DNA from: an uncultured Rickettsiales bacterium
GTDB lineage: Bacteria > Pseudomonadota > Alphaproteobacteria > Rickettsiales > UBA1997
DNA: 6,482 nucleotides
Direction of reading: 5' to 3'
Assembly: GCA_951801155.1 (NCBI GenBank)
Contig: CATOLK010000067.1
Location: 1 to 6,482, forward strand
Below are positions 6,390-6,482 of the stretch, piece after piece (within the stretch, counting starts at the first letter, position 1; every line of letters begins with the position of its first letter). The translations under genes were made by a program, and so were the position numbers. The notes below the pieces were generated by a model, which saw only the letters and a program-made list of their open reading frames with translations, did no database searches and was not told the DNA's origin.

Positions 6390-6482
6390 TGGTATTTTTG
6401 TAGTGCTATTTGGATAATAAAAAGATTTATTAGACCTTCTACATGAAACTATTCTTATTTTCTATATATTTAGTAATTTTAT
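6390..6482. other. Non-coding tail after ftsK
   Basis: No gene starts in these 93 bases. TAATAAA (6415-6421) and TTTATTA (6426-6432) form a 7-pair all-A/T hairpin that is not followed by a T run, so it is not a convincing terminator. The segment overlaps the right copy of the inverted repeat pair. Confidence 0.55.
6417..6449 (-). repeat. Right copy of the 33-base inverted repeat pair
   Basis: Read on the minus strand, this matches 287-319 at 23 of 33 positions, with the identical core GGTCTAATAA (plus 6427-6436). Several differences fall as third-position changes if both are read as VxxRRSNxxFY, which hints that the shared sequence could descend from coding DNA such as a transposase fragment. 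That reading is speculative at this length. Confidence 0.35.

Noticed and set aside
6415..6432. Hairpin after ftsK as an intrinsic terminator
   Set aside because: The stem is seven A/T pairs and the bases after it (GACCTTCT) are not a T run.
6387..6468. Readthrough of the ftsK TGA as tryptophan
   Set aside because: The protein already ends where the FtsK gamma domain normally ends (REILEN), all Trp codons seen in the conserved motifs are TGG, and the downstream codons add nothing conserved.

Overview
The window is very AT-rich and reads as a housekeeping segment of a reduced, host-associated alphaproteobacterial genome. A Rickettsiales-like or Holosporales-like lineage is the best guess. The evidence is the FtsK beta-domain wording, the alphaproteobacterial-style FtsQ, a small protein resembling the DUF2610 family, and the strong A/T codon bias. 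The taxon is inferred, not proven. TGA ends ftsK and Trp is encoded by TGG, so the genetic code looks standard.

Layout from left to right. Bases 1-200 are non-coding and built from three related copies of a short repeat that form large imperfect palindromes. Bases 201-424 are A/T-rich non-coding DNA holding an orphan Shine-Dalgarno-like AGGAGGT and a weak promoter-like site. A good sigma70-type promoter (425-452) leads into proS, an archaeal/eukaryotic-type prolyl-tRNA synthetase, followed 14 bases later by a HIT-family (histidine triad) protein. The two probably form one operon. Converging on it from the other strand is a two-gene unit: a DUF2610-like small protein and then ftsQ, a division protein, 3 bases apart. 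A 215-base divergent intergenic region (3781-3995) separates this unit from ftsK, the four-TM DNA translocase with complete alpha, beta and gamma domains. It holds a promoter for each direction and a 13-of-14-pair dyad between them. The last 93 bases have no gene, but carry an inverted, diverged copy of a 33-base sequence from 287-319.

Together the genes cover translation (proS, possibly with HIT as an adenylate-clearing partner) and cell division with chromosome segregation (ftsQ, ftsK). ftsQ is not beside ddl, ftsA or ftsZ here, so the division genes appear rearranged. No gene has a recognisable Shine-Dalgarno sequence. I see no CRISPR array, tRNA, rRNA, intact insertion sequence, or clear new defence or mobile system. 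The least explained parts are the palindromic repeats at the left edge, the inverted repeat pair around the gene block, and the archaeal-type proS.
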